A stretch of DNA of 64,000 nt from assembly GCA_039619475.1 (NCBI GenBank), contig CM077115.1, positions 513,938,815 to 514,002,814 of the forward strand. The letters are read 5' to 3'. Source of the stretch: Icerya purchasi. Lineage: Eukaryota > Arthropoda > Insecta > Hemiptera > Monophlebidae. How positions within the stretch are numbered: position 1 is the stretch's first letter; every line of letters starts with the position of its first letter. The position numbers were made by a program, and so were the translations under genes. Below, piece after piece: positions 1 to 10,333 of this stretch. Under the pieces are notes generated by a model. It made no database searches. It saw only the letters and a program-made list of their open reading frames with translations, and was not told the origin of the DNA.

Positions 1-470
1 GTATTTCGCATATTTCTAAACAAAATTTTTATAAATAAAAATAATGTACTGCATTTTAGTGTCCGGTAACTGGCTGCTTGAAATTTGAAACTTCGTCGTC
101 CAACTTTTGTGACAGGACGTAAAGATTTGTCAAAAATGATAGTGTACAATTTCATAAATTTGTAATTTAATCGCTTTCAAACCTTGAGCAGGGTTTGTTT
201 TTCAAGTGATTTCACGGATAATTCGGATGTTAAAATTTCAAATAATTTCTCGAGATACAAAGCAAGTTAGATAATACGAAAATTTCTGTTTTTCATTTCT
301 CACTAAATCGTTATTTTGTTCATTATTTCACCAATTTTAGTGGAGAGGGGGGGGGGATAACTTCAGATTATTCAGAGTTACCTTCCTTGTGTTTATATTT
401 TCTTTTAATACCCTCTCCAAACTTCACCTTCATACTAATTACAAAGCTGTCTTGATCCCAACCATATTTA
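1..470. other. AT-rich flank, no gene seen
   Basis: No coding similarity is recognisable. There is a short G run near 345-356. A minus-strand open frame reaching in from about 727 is only the antisense of the mariner end that follows. Confidence 0.4.
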
Positions 471-1405
471 CGAGGGTCGGCTGAAAAGTAATGCACACAT
501 GCTTGTAGAACAGGAACGAAATGAGCTACAGAAGCGCGCTTGGTGGCATTCGTAATTGGCATTCCTCCTTTACACACGCATGCGCAGTTTAAAGTCCTTG
601 CGTCCATCCAGTGTGCTATGAGCAGCGTAATTATAGAGATGTGTTCTAGTGTTATGTCAACGAGATGGGTTAAACAGCGTGCGCTGTTATAACAGCTGAA
701 AATGTAACTCCTGCTCAAAAAATTCATAGTCGTTTAAAGGACGTTCATGATGTCGATGCTGTTGATAGGTCTACTGTCAATCTAGCGATAATACAATTTC
801 GTGATTGCGAGCCTAGAAAAGCCATAATTGTTGATGAAACGCACAGCGGACGTCCAGAGCAAACTTGTTGATGATTTGATTCAAAATGACCGGCGAATCA
901 CCCAACAGCGTATCGTAAATCATGTTGGAATATCCACGGAACGTGTCGGCTTCATTATAGAAAACAATTGGCATACCGTAAAATCTGTGCTCGATGGGTA
1001 CCACGCCGTTTAACAGACGAGAACAAACAGCGTCAATGAGAAAACTGAAATTTGAACCGATTCCACATATTCCCCCGAACTTGCGAATTGTGATTTTTAC
1101 CTTTTTCCTCTATTGAAGAGAGTCCACCTCAAGGGTAATCATTATACCTCGGATGATTAAGTAAAAGCAGCTATCAAGTAGTAGTCCTGGATTCGAGAAA
1201 AATTTTTCAGTGACGGAATGGAAAAACTTGTTACACGTTGGAAGAAATGTGTGTTAGTCTTAACGGTGACTATGTTGAAAAAGAAATAAACAATTTTGAA
1301 GCTTAAGAATTGTACTTTAATTTACTGTTCGACCGATGATCTCGCTATTTCTTTTCTTTTTTGCGTTCTACAAGTATGTGTGCATTACTTTTCAGCCGAC
1401 CCTCG
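471..1405 (+). mobile_element. Internally deleted mariner-like (Tc1/mariner) element
   Basis: A 41-bp terminal inverted repeat begins CGAGGGTCGGCTGAAAAGTA at 471-511 and is repeated in reverse complement at 1365-1405 with one mismatch. TA dinucleotides flank both ends (469-470 and 1406-1407), the target duplication of Tc1/mariner elements. At 935 bp it is about 350 bp shorter than a usual mariner. The N-terminal helix-turn-helix part and the C-terminal tail of the transposase are visible, but the catalytic middle is missing, so it cannot be autonomous. Confidence 0.93.
828..1290 (+). pseudogene. Mariner transposase remnant
   Basis: The frame from 828 to 1013 reads like the second helix-turn-helix of mariner transposases (DRRITQQRIVNHVGIST and onward). 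From about 1053 the reading resembles the C-terminal segment after the last catalytic Asp, with proline-rich HIPPNL and then a phenylalanine-rich stretch. About 1210-1290 resembles the final lysine- and tryptophan-containing tail (EKLVTRWKKC). The segments lie in different frames and the DD34D catalytic core between them is absent. In a live element this protein cuts and pastes DNA at TA sites; this copy is dead. Confidence 0.8.
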
Positions 1406-3430
1406 TAAATTTAAAAATTCTATTATATTCACGAATATATATATTCATAGCTAATACAATTTTTTTCAAAGAACCACCTACTTAATACATCAGAATACTC
1501 GTTACAATTAGAAAGTGATATTTGAAGCCAACAAAAAGCATCTTGCTAACTTTAATTAGAATTTTTTATGAAAGTGTCGGCTGAGAATATTTAAGAAAAA
1601 TAAATAAGTTGGCTTTACGGTTCAAGAAATAAAAAAGAAAAAGAAGAAAAAACAATAAATAATTAAACTTACTAAAAACGATTATGTCCCCTCCCCCCAT
1701 TTTAAGATTACTCGTTAAATACCAAAAATATTCTCTACACGTAAATTATGTTTATGTGTGAAGTAAAAAAAATGATAGGATGCCAGATTCCAAACTTTTG
1801 AACGTAATACTCCGCCGTTGAAAATGCTAAATATGTGTGATGTTTTCGTAACATTTTTCGATACTTATTGAACGCGAATAATAACGTTGTCGTTGCAAAA
1901 TATTTATCCAAAACGATATTTGTAGGTACTGCTCACTGTGCAGATATGTATCCTTCATCACCCAAAGATGATCCGCAGTTGACAGACGTGAGGGAAAAAA
2001 TTTTTTCGATAATAGCCAGCTGGCTAAGTGAGGAGAGTTAACACGGCATGCGATAAAATTGAATAATCCGGCAAAACACAGCTGACGTTTGGTTTAACAC
2101 GACGATTCTTAAAACCGTTTTTATGTTAAATATTTTACTATTACTTACACAAAGAAATACTGTATAAATATAGTCGCTTATTCTCATCTTGGTAATATAA
2201 AAAATATTTTTTTACATTAGCAATTGCGAAATAATCTTAAAAATATAATTTGTACTTACTCGTTGCGAATTATTTATGTAATGAAATAATTTTTGTAAAT
2301 TATTCATTACCGAGAAATCCCTTTGTAATCGCCATTTTAAATCTAAAATATTTGCGATTTTTGGTGTTTTTATTCGTATCTTTGTTACGTTTATAGTGAA
2401 AAGAAAATTAAGTTAACAAATAAAAAATAAAATGAAACAAACTGAAGGCAAGAAAAGAAGATACAAAATTTTCTTGAGGAAATTGTTACTAAAAAGAAGG
2501 TAATAATTTGAACGTTGATGATGGTAAACTTTAAGTTAACAAACGGTGTTCGAGTGTCACTTTTTTTTTCTTTTTTTTTTTTTTTTTTGTCAAAATAAGG
2601 GTAATGAAAGTAAATAAAACAAAATTGATGCTCTTGTTATATCGATGAAAAAACTGAGAAAATAAAGTTCCGCGAAGACAAAAAGGATAATTTCTTAAAA
2701 TAATAGATAAAAGTGAGTGAAACTACGAGTAATAAAAAATTGAATGATGAAAGAAGTCAGTAAGATAAACGAGAAGGTAAAAGATATGAAAAATTTAACT
2801 ATTAAATGATAGCATAATTAGAAATAATTAAATCAATTCAAAACGACGTTTTGATTTTACTGAAGCATAATTAAAGAGAGTATATGAAAAAATGTAAGAC
2901 GTATGTGCATGACTGTTTTAAAGATTGGAAAAAACGAAATACCTTCAGAGGAGGGCCTTGATTTATTTACATAAAATAAACCTTAAAGTAATTTAAAAGC
3001 GTACAGACGACTTTGAGCTGATATAATGAAAATTAAGACTTTCTATTTGCGCTCACTATTGAAGATGATTCAAAAGAGTTATATTAGTTTCAGCCTAGTG
3101 AAAACAGAAATGTAATAAAGATTTTTGCGTATAACGTTACCAAGGTGAAAATTGTTAATATGGCACGTTCGCCGAGAACAGGGACTCGTGGTGCGAAAAC
3201 TAGTTTTTGAGAAAAATACGTTTAAAGTTTGCGCCAAGTAATACTACCATAATTACCGCGCAAGCCTGTATGCAACGTATAATACTAGCAAATTGAACAT
3301 TATAAAAATTGAATGCAGCATTATAAAAAGCTTGGATTCTGTGAGCGATGAACTAAGTGCTAAGACAACAGAGATCGCCAGCTGTTTGTAGAGTCAATTA
3401 CTGGTACCGTTCAATTCATTAAAAATTTCG
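1406..3430. other. AT-rich region with nothing recognised
   Basis: About 2 kb with frequent stops in all frames, a long T tract at 2562-2588 and many A/T runs. I see no coding similarity, RNA gene or repeat boundary. It may be old intergenic or decayed repeat sequence. Confidence 0.4.
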
Positions 3431-3439
3431 TGGATGATT

Positions 3440-4415
3440 TTGCAGTACCACTTGCCGGTAGAATACCAGAGATTACAAAATCATAAAATTGTCATCCAAA
3501 GATCATTGTTTATCGTAGTTTGATAAAGTATGTTCTCCGGAAGATAACATCGCGCAAAAACATTTTTGAAAATATCGGCACGTTATTGTATTTCTTCGAT
3601 ACGACCAGCTGATGATCTCTGCGGTACATGCGAAAGAAATTTGATTATTATCGAGAGTACCTTGACAGAAATGAACGCAGAAGTTAGAGAGAAAAACTTA
3701 AAAGCGATACTTGCCCATTTTGAATGTGCAAAACATCAACGCAAGTTCTAAGAACAATGTTGTAAAATGATCGAATCGGATGCAGCTGCGACTTTTAATG
3801 ATTATGTTCAAAACGCCTCCCCTCCGATAGCTCTCAGCAAACTGATTCATCATACCTCAAGGCTGCGCGTAAATGTTCAGTTTTCGGTATTCACGATGAA
3901 CTAAGTAAAGTTCAAAAAAATTATTAACTAGACGAAGAATTTGAAATTAGCAAAGGATCGAAACTAGTCAACTTTTATTACCATATCGGAACAAATCCTG
4001 CTGGAAATCTCGTATTATTCACTGATAACTGGTAGCACAGAACAAGAATAATTGTATGGCCCGGTACTTAACATGGCGTGTAAATTCGGCTCAAAATAAA
4101 TCTATTACGTTGAATTTTCTATTAATGGGCCATCATAAATTTAATCCCGATCGTTCATTGGCCGCTCAAACATTGATTGCTACGAAGATTTTGAAGAAGT
4201 TGTTAATCGATCCAGCCATAAAAAATTTGCAAGGAAATGGAAAATTCGAGACACAAAATTTCAAGATTTTTTATCAACATTTACCACAGGTGCATTGTCG
4301 TGATTCCGTATTTTCTATCTCAAATTTTAATTTTATCGCATTATTAATTCGGTATTGTTTTCATGATTGGTATTACAAAGTATCAGCATTTCCAGTTAAA
4401 AAAAAAAAAAAATGA
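3440..4415 (+). pseudogene. Decayed DUF7869-like transposon-associated protein
   Basis: Several frames in order resemble a protein family common in arthropod repeats. A CGTCER zinc-binding-like segment followed by a charged helix lies at 3566-3751. A stretch reading FYYHIGTNPAGN then TDN lies near 3970-4030. At 4032-4150 comes QNKNNCMARYLTWRV, followed by SITLNFLLMGHHKFNPDRS. The QNKNN and GHxKFxPDR motifs are typical of the family I know as DUF7869, whose role is not established but which behaves like a mobile-element gene. At least two frameshifts and several stops separate the pieces, so the copy is inactive. The family name is from memory and moderately certain. Confidence 0.55.
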
Positions 4416-4508
4416 AATCCCCCGTTGAAAAAGAAAAATTTCGTTTAAACGTATAGGGAAAAATATCACCAGCAAATGCGCGCCAAGAACTATAGATATG
4501 GCAGAAGT

Positions 4509-5002
4509 TCATTGCACAGAAAATATAAATTTGTACGGGATGTTGTACGAAAAGCTCTGCTCGCTAATCGCAATGGTGCATGATGAGTCGCGTTGAGCGA
4601 TAAAAGTGTGCGGTCCTTGATGCCGAAGAATAAATAGCCACGCTGTAATCGCATTTGGATCTGATGAGAACTCGATAGAGTAGCAACAGCGAACTGAAGT
4701 CTGCCACATACGTTGTTGTGTGAGCTAATTTCTTTATTAGATTTAATCTTATCGAATGCTCTAGTGTGTTTCTTCCAGCTTAGTTGTTGTTCGAAAGTGA
4801 ACCCCAGGTACTTCGCTGTTAGCTGGTTTAGAATAACAAAATAATGGTGATTTTAAGTTGGCGGGGTCGCATTGCAAAAATGCTTGGCGCTAGTTTTTTG
4901 TTTCCGAAAATTCAAAGCCACCTTTATTATATGCCCGGTCCACTAAGCGGTGTAACGGTATTAGCCGTTCGCTTACGTCCACAGAGATGCCAACCACGAG
5001 GT
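4509..5002 (-). pseudogene. Non-LTR reverse transcriptase, thumb and C-terminal part
   Basis: Read on the minus strand, about 4965-4780 gives AYNKGGFEFSETKN followed by a segment like the KYLGFTFEQQLSWKKH motif of LINE reverse transcriptases. About 4650-4510 gives a segment like the 'ALRLATGAFRTSPV' region that follows the thumb in I- and R1-type LINEs. It is broken by stops and frameshifts. It appears to be the downstream part of the reverse transcriptase at 5821-6535, from which it is separated by an insertion. Confidence 0.6.
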
Positions 5003-5820
5003 TTTATGCTCGTGCATTTTATTTATTTAGATTTTAAATTAAATTATTCAAGACAGTGATTATTAATATAGATGAAAATATTTAGTTGACATTTGTACAA
5101 GACAATGTATTAGAGAAAACAAAACTCACACCTATCTTTCGGTATGGCCGCTGAAAAACACAATAATAAATCCGCAAATAACGATTAAAATGACAAAAAC
5201 CCAATATATACAAATATAACGCAAAACGCTACGTATCACTATTGTCGGTGGTTATCCGTAGGTTGGCCATTCGGTGGACCGTTGATAAAAATCGGACTCG
5301 GTATTATTTAGATTGATCAAGGTACGACAATTTCGAATTTGTTTTACTATTCTAGCGAATATCAAATACGTTTGTTGACGATTGATCGCGAACTCAATTT
5401 TTAAACTTTAATGAACAGCAAAAATTTTAACTGGCGTCACTTCAATAAACACGGGTAACCTTAGCGAAGGTAGAACATAAACTCTTCCGAAGGTAAAAAT
5501 GAAACAACTTCTTCAACGGTAAAAACGGAACTCTTCAAAGGCAAAAGCGCAACTGATTCTCGTAAAAAATTCGCTTCTCTGTAATTCTAAATTTCTCCCG
5601 CCTTTCCGCTTATGACCGCTGAAGGCGACCGAATCAGGTCGATCCTTTATTCCTTGGTCACTGGTGATTGGCCACACAATCGACAATAGTTCCAGGCACG
5701 CGCGAATTCACACTCGCATTAATTATTTTAAATTATTTTTATGTTTTATTTTTATTTTATATTACTTTTTTTTTTATTTTCCTAAAAATTTTATACATCC
5801 CATATAATGGACACATTACA
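5003..5820. mobile_element. 0.8-kb insertion splitting a LINE; candidate solo LTR
   Basis: The reverse-transcriptase reading stops just after DLVIFIRQSL (about 5821) and resumes at VVGIS (about 5000), so the DNA between looks inserted. The 4-bp ACGA occurs at both edges (about 4999-5002 and 5821-5824), compatible with the short target duplication of Ty3/gypsy-type elements. Minus-strand reading begins TGTAATGTG, but the other end is not a clear CA. No coding sequence is present. Solo LTR is the best guess; a non-autonomous DNA element is possible. Confidence 0.4.
5462..5558. repeat. Degenerate tandem repeat, unit about 20-27 bp
   Basis: Four imperfect units resembling CTTCNAAGGTAAAAACGNAA follow one another, beginning cttagcgaaggtag, cttccgaaggtaaa, cttcaacggtaaaa and cttcaaaggcaaaa. 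They lie inside the 0.8-kb insertion. Confidence 0.6.
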
Positions 5821-6535
5821 ACGATTGACGGATAAATATGACGAGATCGTTTCCAGAAAAAACTGATCGTACTAGCGATGAAACTTCATTGAATATGCTA
5901 CTAAATGCTATGTTAAATAATGTAGGACTTATAACCGAATCTTGTGTTACTCCGTTAAGTAATTGGCGACGACTGGAGTTAACGGATCCGAAGTGAACTA
6001 CAAAACTTTTGTTGCTGAGAAATTGACCGATGAACGATCGCAGTCGGCCGTTGATGATGCCCAGCTATGTAAGTTCTGAAGTGAACTAGTTTTTCCATAT
6101 CATGTGGAAGACATTCTTTAAGTCGAAAAATATTGCGAGTATTATAAAAGGATTCGAAGATGGCATTCGAGAGAAACGGTAATTGTGTTCTATTGAACGT
6201 CGTGCCTGGAAACCCGCTTGCTCCCGAGGGAGTAATTTTCGATCGTGCAATATCCGTTGTAATCTAACGTTTATTACTCTTTCCAATAACTTTACGTAAA
6301 ATAGATGTAAGTGATATAGGTCGATAACTCTGCGCCCAGTAGCTTGCGTAGGTGAATGATAATAGCTTTCCGGAACAACCCCAGATTTCCATAACTGATT
6401 AAAGAGCTTGATTACGCTTTGAATGAACTCGGGGGGTGCATTTCTGAGCATTGAAATATGTACCACATCCGGACTGTCACTAGCGATACGCGATTTTCAA
6501 ATTGCGCTTCTGACTTCGCTAACGGCGATGAATTA
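5821..6535 (-). pseudogene. Non-LTR reverse transcriptase core (I/R1-like)
   Basis: The open minus-strand stretch 6466-6086 carries the fingers and palm of a LINE reverse transcriptase: NQLWKSGVVPESYYHS, then KLLERVINVRL, LLPREQAGFQARRS and IFFDLKNVF. The conserved 'YRPISL' block has become VIDLYHLHL. Downstream, through frameshifts, come a form of the GVPQGSVLSPTLFN motif (NGVTQDSV-like) and the active-site region, read as GNDLVIF instead of a YADD box. The fingers extend up to about 6535. A frameshifted, dead copy continued by the fragment at 4509-5002. Confidence 0.75.
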
Positions 6536-6539
6536 TCAT

Positions 6540-8420
6540 TAGAACATTATACATTTTTTCTTTAATCTCCATTTGTTTATAGTATTATATAAAAAATAAG
6601 GAGATCACATCATATAACAAGTCTTCAGAATTATATTACGGTTGCCATCTGGCATAATTAACTCGCTAGAACTAATCCTATCCAGTTTTCTGATTCTATA
6701 ATGATTAATGATTACAATATTTTTTGATGTGATCTCACCTACGTAAACAAAACGAGTGGAGAAATTGCACCATTATTACATGCATCTTTTTTTTCAGTAA
6801 GACACGCAGAAATTTCCTTCTTCTAATGGAATTAATATTTACCACCTAATTGTAGTGCATTCAGAACTCGCCGGATTACTAGAAAACCCTAGTGTTAATA
6901 TTATTTGGTTAATTCGATGAGCGTCATGGAAATCAATATGAAATAATTAGCATGGATCAGTAATATTCCGCAACATAGTTGCTAATGACCTAGTATCATC
7001 ACTTCCACAAGATGACACATTTTTATTGCACATATAGCACCTTTGACTCGCAAATGCGCGATTACTCACCACAGTATGGGCTTAATAATCACAAACTACA
7101 CAAATACCTCTAATCAAGTGAGTTCTGCATGTCTACAACGTAGGAGGTGGTAATCGTTCTCGGAAATCTTGGAACTGATTATAGTACTTAAAACGGAATT
7201 TTTTAAATAGTAGGAATAGCAAAGCAGCATTAAAAAAGCTGAATGCATCACTGAAATATCTCCAATTGTAAATATTACAATAACATCGTAGGCGGGTATT
7301 AGAAACTTCTGTCTCACTTATAACATTTTTCCCTCATTCTGGATTTTTAAACAGTATCGCATTAGTATTCTTAGTTCACCATCGGTAAATCGAAATAATA
7401 GTTATATATGTATGTATTGCTGTCAGTGTGTACACATCGCACAGGGTCACGATATCCCCACATGGGGTGAAACGATTCGATAGATAGATTGCTGTCAGAG
7501 TTACATTAAGTTCTCAAAAACATATCCTTTCAAACCTGCGAATAAAAATTATGCCGTATATTAGTGAAAAAAGTTTGGAACGGTGAAACTGGCATCCTTA
7601 ACATCATTAGGACAAGGCAAGACAGAAGGACAAATGGAGCTAGAGAGTTCAAGAACCCTCGCGATATTTCAACAAAAGAATAAAAATTTTATAGCGAAAG
7701 TTAGAAGTATTAAAAAAAAGTTCAGTTAATTCATTTTTCCATGTAATTCATTAATCACTGCAAACTGTGCAATCCAAAGTGAAAAGTAACTGACATTACT
7801 GTGAATGCGTATAAAAATTTCAGAGAAGGACCTAAAAATAACGGTCCATTTTAAGATAGTGTAACTTTCGCACTAATTAAAATTTATTATGATTTCCGTC
7901 CTGTTTACCACAAAACTGGCAAATGTCTGCAAAAATACACAAAATAGGCGAATGTACACCAACACGACTAAATCACCAAAATGCACAGCGACAATCACAG
8001 TGCGAAAAATAAAACATTAGATGAATGCTGCTAACAATTAAGAACCAGTCGAATCTATTCAACGTTTGTCTGTTTAATTTTTCATACACATTCGGAGGAT
8101 TTGATTTCTAGTACACAGTCTAATTATTAAAAAAACTCTGGTGAAAAATATTCAATATTACACATATATAAATACAACATCGACTTACCACCATTAATAT
8201 ACTCGCATGTACAAGATGTCTAACAAAACTAAAAAACATAAAAGCAGAACTTTTGCAGGTCTTTTTGCATGACCATTTTAGTGTTACTTTTTTCAAAAGA
8301 ACAGGCATTCCAAAAAAGAGGCAAAAAAGGAAAAATTCAAAACGAGTGTACAAAACCTATAATTTTTAAAAAATTAAAGAGAAACTATACGAAGATAAAC
8401 TTTTAAAAAAGCAGATTTAT
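6540..8420. other. AT-rich region with no supported gene
   Basis: About 1.9 kb without recognisable coding similarity. A 67-codon minus frame at 7114-7317, followed by a cysteine-containing reading just below 7120, faintly recalls the C-terminal zinc finger of piggyBac-type transposases but is too weak to call. A 77-codon hydrophobic minus frame at 8120-8353 shows no family features. Confidence 0.4.
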
Positions 8421-8424
8421 ACGT

Positions 8425-9540
8425 TTTTTTTTTTATTTTATTTTATATACTCGTATATACGGCGTTAACACAACTACGAGGTTATCAAGTCGAGCCTAAG
8501 ATATCAATTGCAGCCTATAATGTAAATAACAGTTTTTGAGGAATAAGATCATTTATATGTGGCCTATTATTTCGCAATAATTGGGATAGGTTTCAGGATA
8601 GATGAAACTTTTGGCGGGATTCCGATAAATTATTACAATTTGTTAGGATATGTCGGAGAGTCTAGCTAGAAAGTGTTACAGAAGGGACAGGATGGATGCG
8701 GTGTGTTATTGAAAAGGCATGAATGAGTTAGTATGGCCGAGCCTTAATGTAGTTAAAATTATTTCTTCTTTTCGCGACTTTCGATCAGATGACTCCCATT
8801 CTTCGATCTTTTCTTTTATGTCTCTGAGATGGTTTGTGGATGAGGTCGATCTCCGTTCCGCATTCCATAGTCTTATAATTTTCTCTTTGTAAACGGTCTT
8901 TAGATCATCTGCAGTTCCAGGAGCAGCGAATTTGATCCCTTTGCTAGTTTATCTACAATTTTGTTGCCCATTATTCTTTTATGACTCGGCGGGATCCATA
9001 TGAATAGAATATCCAGTCCAACGGAATGTAATTCTATTATGATTTCATGGATTCTCTGCAGGATAGGGTTGGTTTTAAATATCATTCGAATATTCGTGAG
9101 CTCGCTAGTCGAGTCTGTCAGTATTATAAACTGGTGTTCTGTACGTGTTCACGATATCTCTTGCAGGGCAAGGTATATTACGTACAGTTCAACAGTTATA
9201 GTTGAGCTCCATGACGGTAGTTTTTGAGATTTGCTTGTTGCGTTTAGAATAAAGAAAGCTGCTCTAGCCGCTATTGCTGTTTTTGACCTGGATCATTCTT
9301 CGATATTTGAGAGCAGCTTTGTTAGCTTCTATACAGAGGCTTGTCGTAGGTGTGACTCTAAATGCTCCTGTCGCTAATCTAATGCCTTGGTGATGAATGC
9401 AATCTAGTTTTTCTTAGATTGTGCAGATTGCTGAATTATTAAGTTGAGCGCCATAGTCCAATTTTGTTCGAATGAGGAATCGATATAAATGTAATAGTAT
9501 TCCTTTCTGTTGCATCCTACATTAGAGTGGTTAAGCAACT
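8425..9540 (-). mobile_element. 5'-truncated I-superfamily LINE with RNase H
   Basis: On the minus strand, in order: the end of the reverse transcriptase (FLIRTKLDYGAQLNNSA, then IRLATGAFRVTPTTSLCIEA at about 9520-9320); an RNase H domain with LTDSTSELTNI and IPPSHKRIMGNKIVDKLA (about 9290-8900); and the trailing region with RLGHT and a cysteine motif ending RHILTNC (about 8850-8600). An A-rich tail is expected at the low-coordinate end, where T-rich sequence lies at 8423-8440. Stops and frameshifts are present. The upstream gag, endonuclease and most of the reverse transcriptase are absent, as is usual for LINE truncation. Confidence 0.75.
8900..9290 (-). pseudogene. RNase H domain of the LINE at 8425-9540
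   Basis: The 61-codon open part 9085-8900 carries the final RNase H motif (SHKRIMGNKIVDKLAKGS, with the Asp present). The upstream part to about 9290 carries the AAFFI strand, the Glu of the TELYVIYLAL helix and the Asp of ILTDSTS. RNase H removes the RNA strand during LINE reverse transcription. The domain is split over two frames. Confidence 0.65.
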
Positions 9541-9559
9541 TGAGAATTCCAAAAGAGCA

Positions 9560-10054
9560 GATGCATTTCGAGCGTACGTACGTTATATTCCAGCCGGTTC
9601 CCTGTTCTCAGCCGTGGTTTCAATTCTCTTTTTATTAACGCTCCGCGATCGTTTCTTTAATCAAACTGCGTTTTAATCACTCCCTTCTACCCTCTTCACG
9701 TTTTCATTTTTCCCTGTCCTCCTTTCCCGATTGTCCCCTTCATAGTTCCATCTCTACTCCCACATGTCACGCAAACCACATCTTCTTTAAATGTCCCACC
9801 CTTGATTCTGAACGCTCTGTTTTGTACACCAAAATCTCAGCACTGAGTCTTCCTGCTCCTTATAATTCTTCCTTTATCCTTTCCTTCTCATTTCCAGATA
9901 TAATTACTGTACTTCAATCTTTCCTAAGCTCTATTTATAATCTTCTCAATCGTCTCTCTATTTAACCCTTTCTATAAAGGCATGGTCGGAAATGAATACC
10001 GAACAATTAGTCCGCCTTGCATACAAAAGATTTTTTTAATAGTCATCTACAATC
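9560..10054 (+). mobile_element. Older LINE 3' fragment, host of the 10064 insertion
   Basis: The plus frame at about 9762-9965 reads TCHANHIFFKCPTLDSER, then LPAPYNSSFILSF, closely matching the C-terminal cysteine-histidine region of the complete element that starts at 10064. Its remaining 3' end resumes after that insertion at 16131-16190, where ttgggtcaaagccgctggcg occurs; the related minus fragment at 49690-50108 carries the same coding end and 3' tail joined together. This is therefore a diverged, 5'-truncated relative into which the younger element inserted. About 110 bp between the coding end and that 3' tail (about 9977-10063 plus 16131-16157) has no counterpart in the 49.7-kb copy. 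Confidence 0.8.
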
Positions 10055-10063
10055 GAGAACGGT
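10055..10063. repeat. 9-bp target site duplication, left copy
   Basis: GAGAACGGT, repeated exactly right after the poly(A) at 16122-16130. It defines the left end of the LINE at 10064. Confidence 0.9.
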
Positions 10064-10333
10064 TGACTGTAAACTCTCAGTTTAACGAAAGTGTTTATCT
10101 CGTGTGCGCTCGCGTTCTCGTTATTGCGTTATCAGCTCGATAATCAGTTGTTTCGGCAGACCGGTGAGATCGTTTCATTTGTTATCTCTTCGTTGTCGTA
10201 TTTCACTATCATTTAGACCCTCTACGAATTCTTAGATTACTGTTATTTATTTCGATTTGTGCAGCGATTTATTTTCCTTTTTTTTTTTTCCCCCCCTAAT
10301 TTTACATATATTTTAATTTGATTTGCTCGACCG

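Noticed and set aside
4844..5059. 71-codon plus-strand open frame
   Set aside because: It lies antisense to a readable LINE reverse-transcriptase segment (AYNKGGFEFSETK) and has no similarity of its own.
7114..7317. Possible piggyBac C-terminal region
   Set aside because: A few spaced cysteines downstream are suggestive, but there is no DDD core, TIR or TTAA pair in support.
7430..7490. tRNA-like stretch with a GGTGAAACGATTCGAT box
   Set aside because: A B-box-like string exists, but no acceptor stem, anticodon arm or A box can be paired with it.
9000..9227. 75-codon plus-strand open frame
   Set aside because: Antisense of the RNase H domain of the minus-strand LINE.
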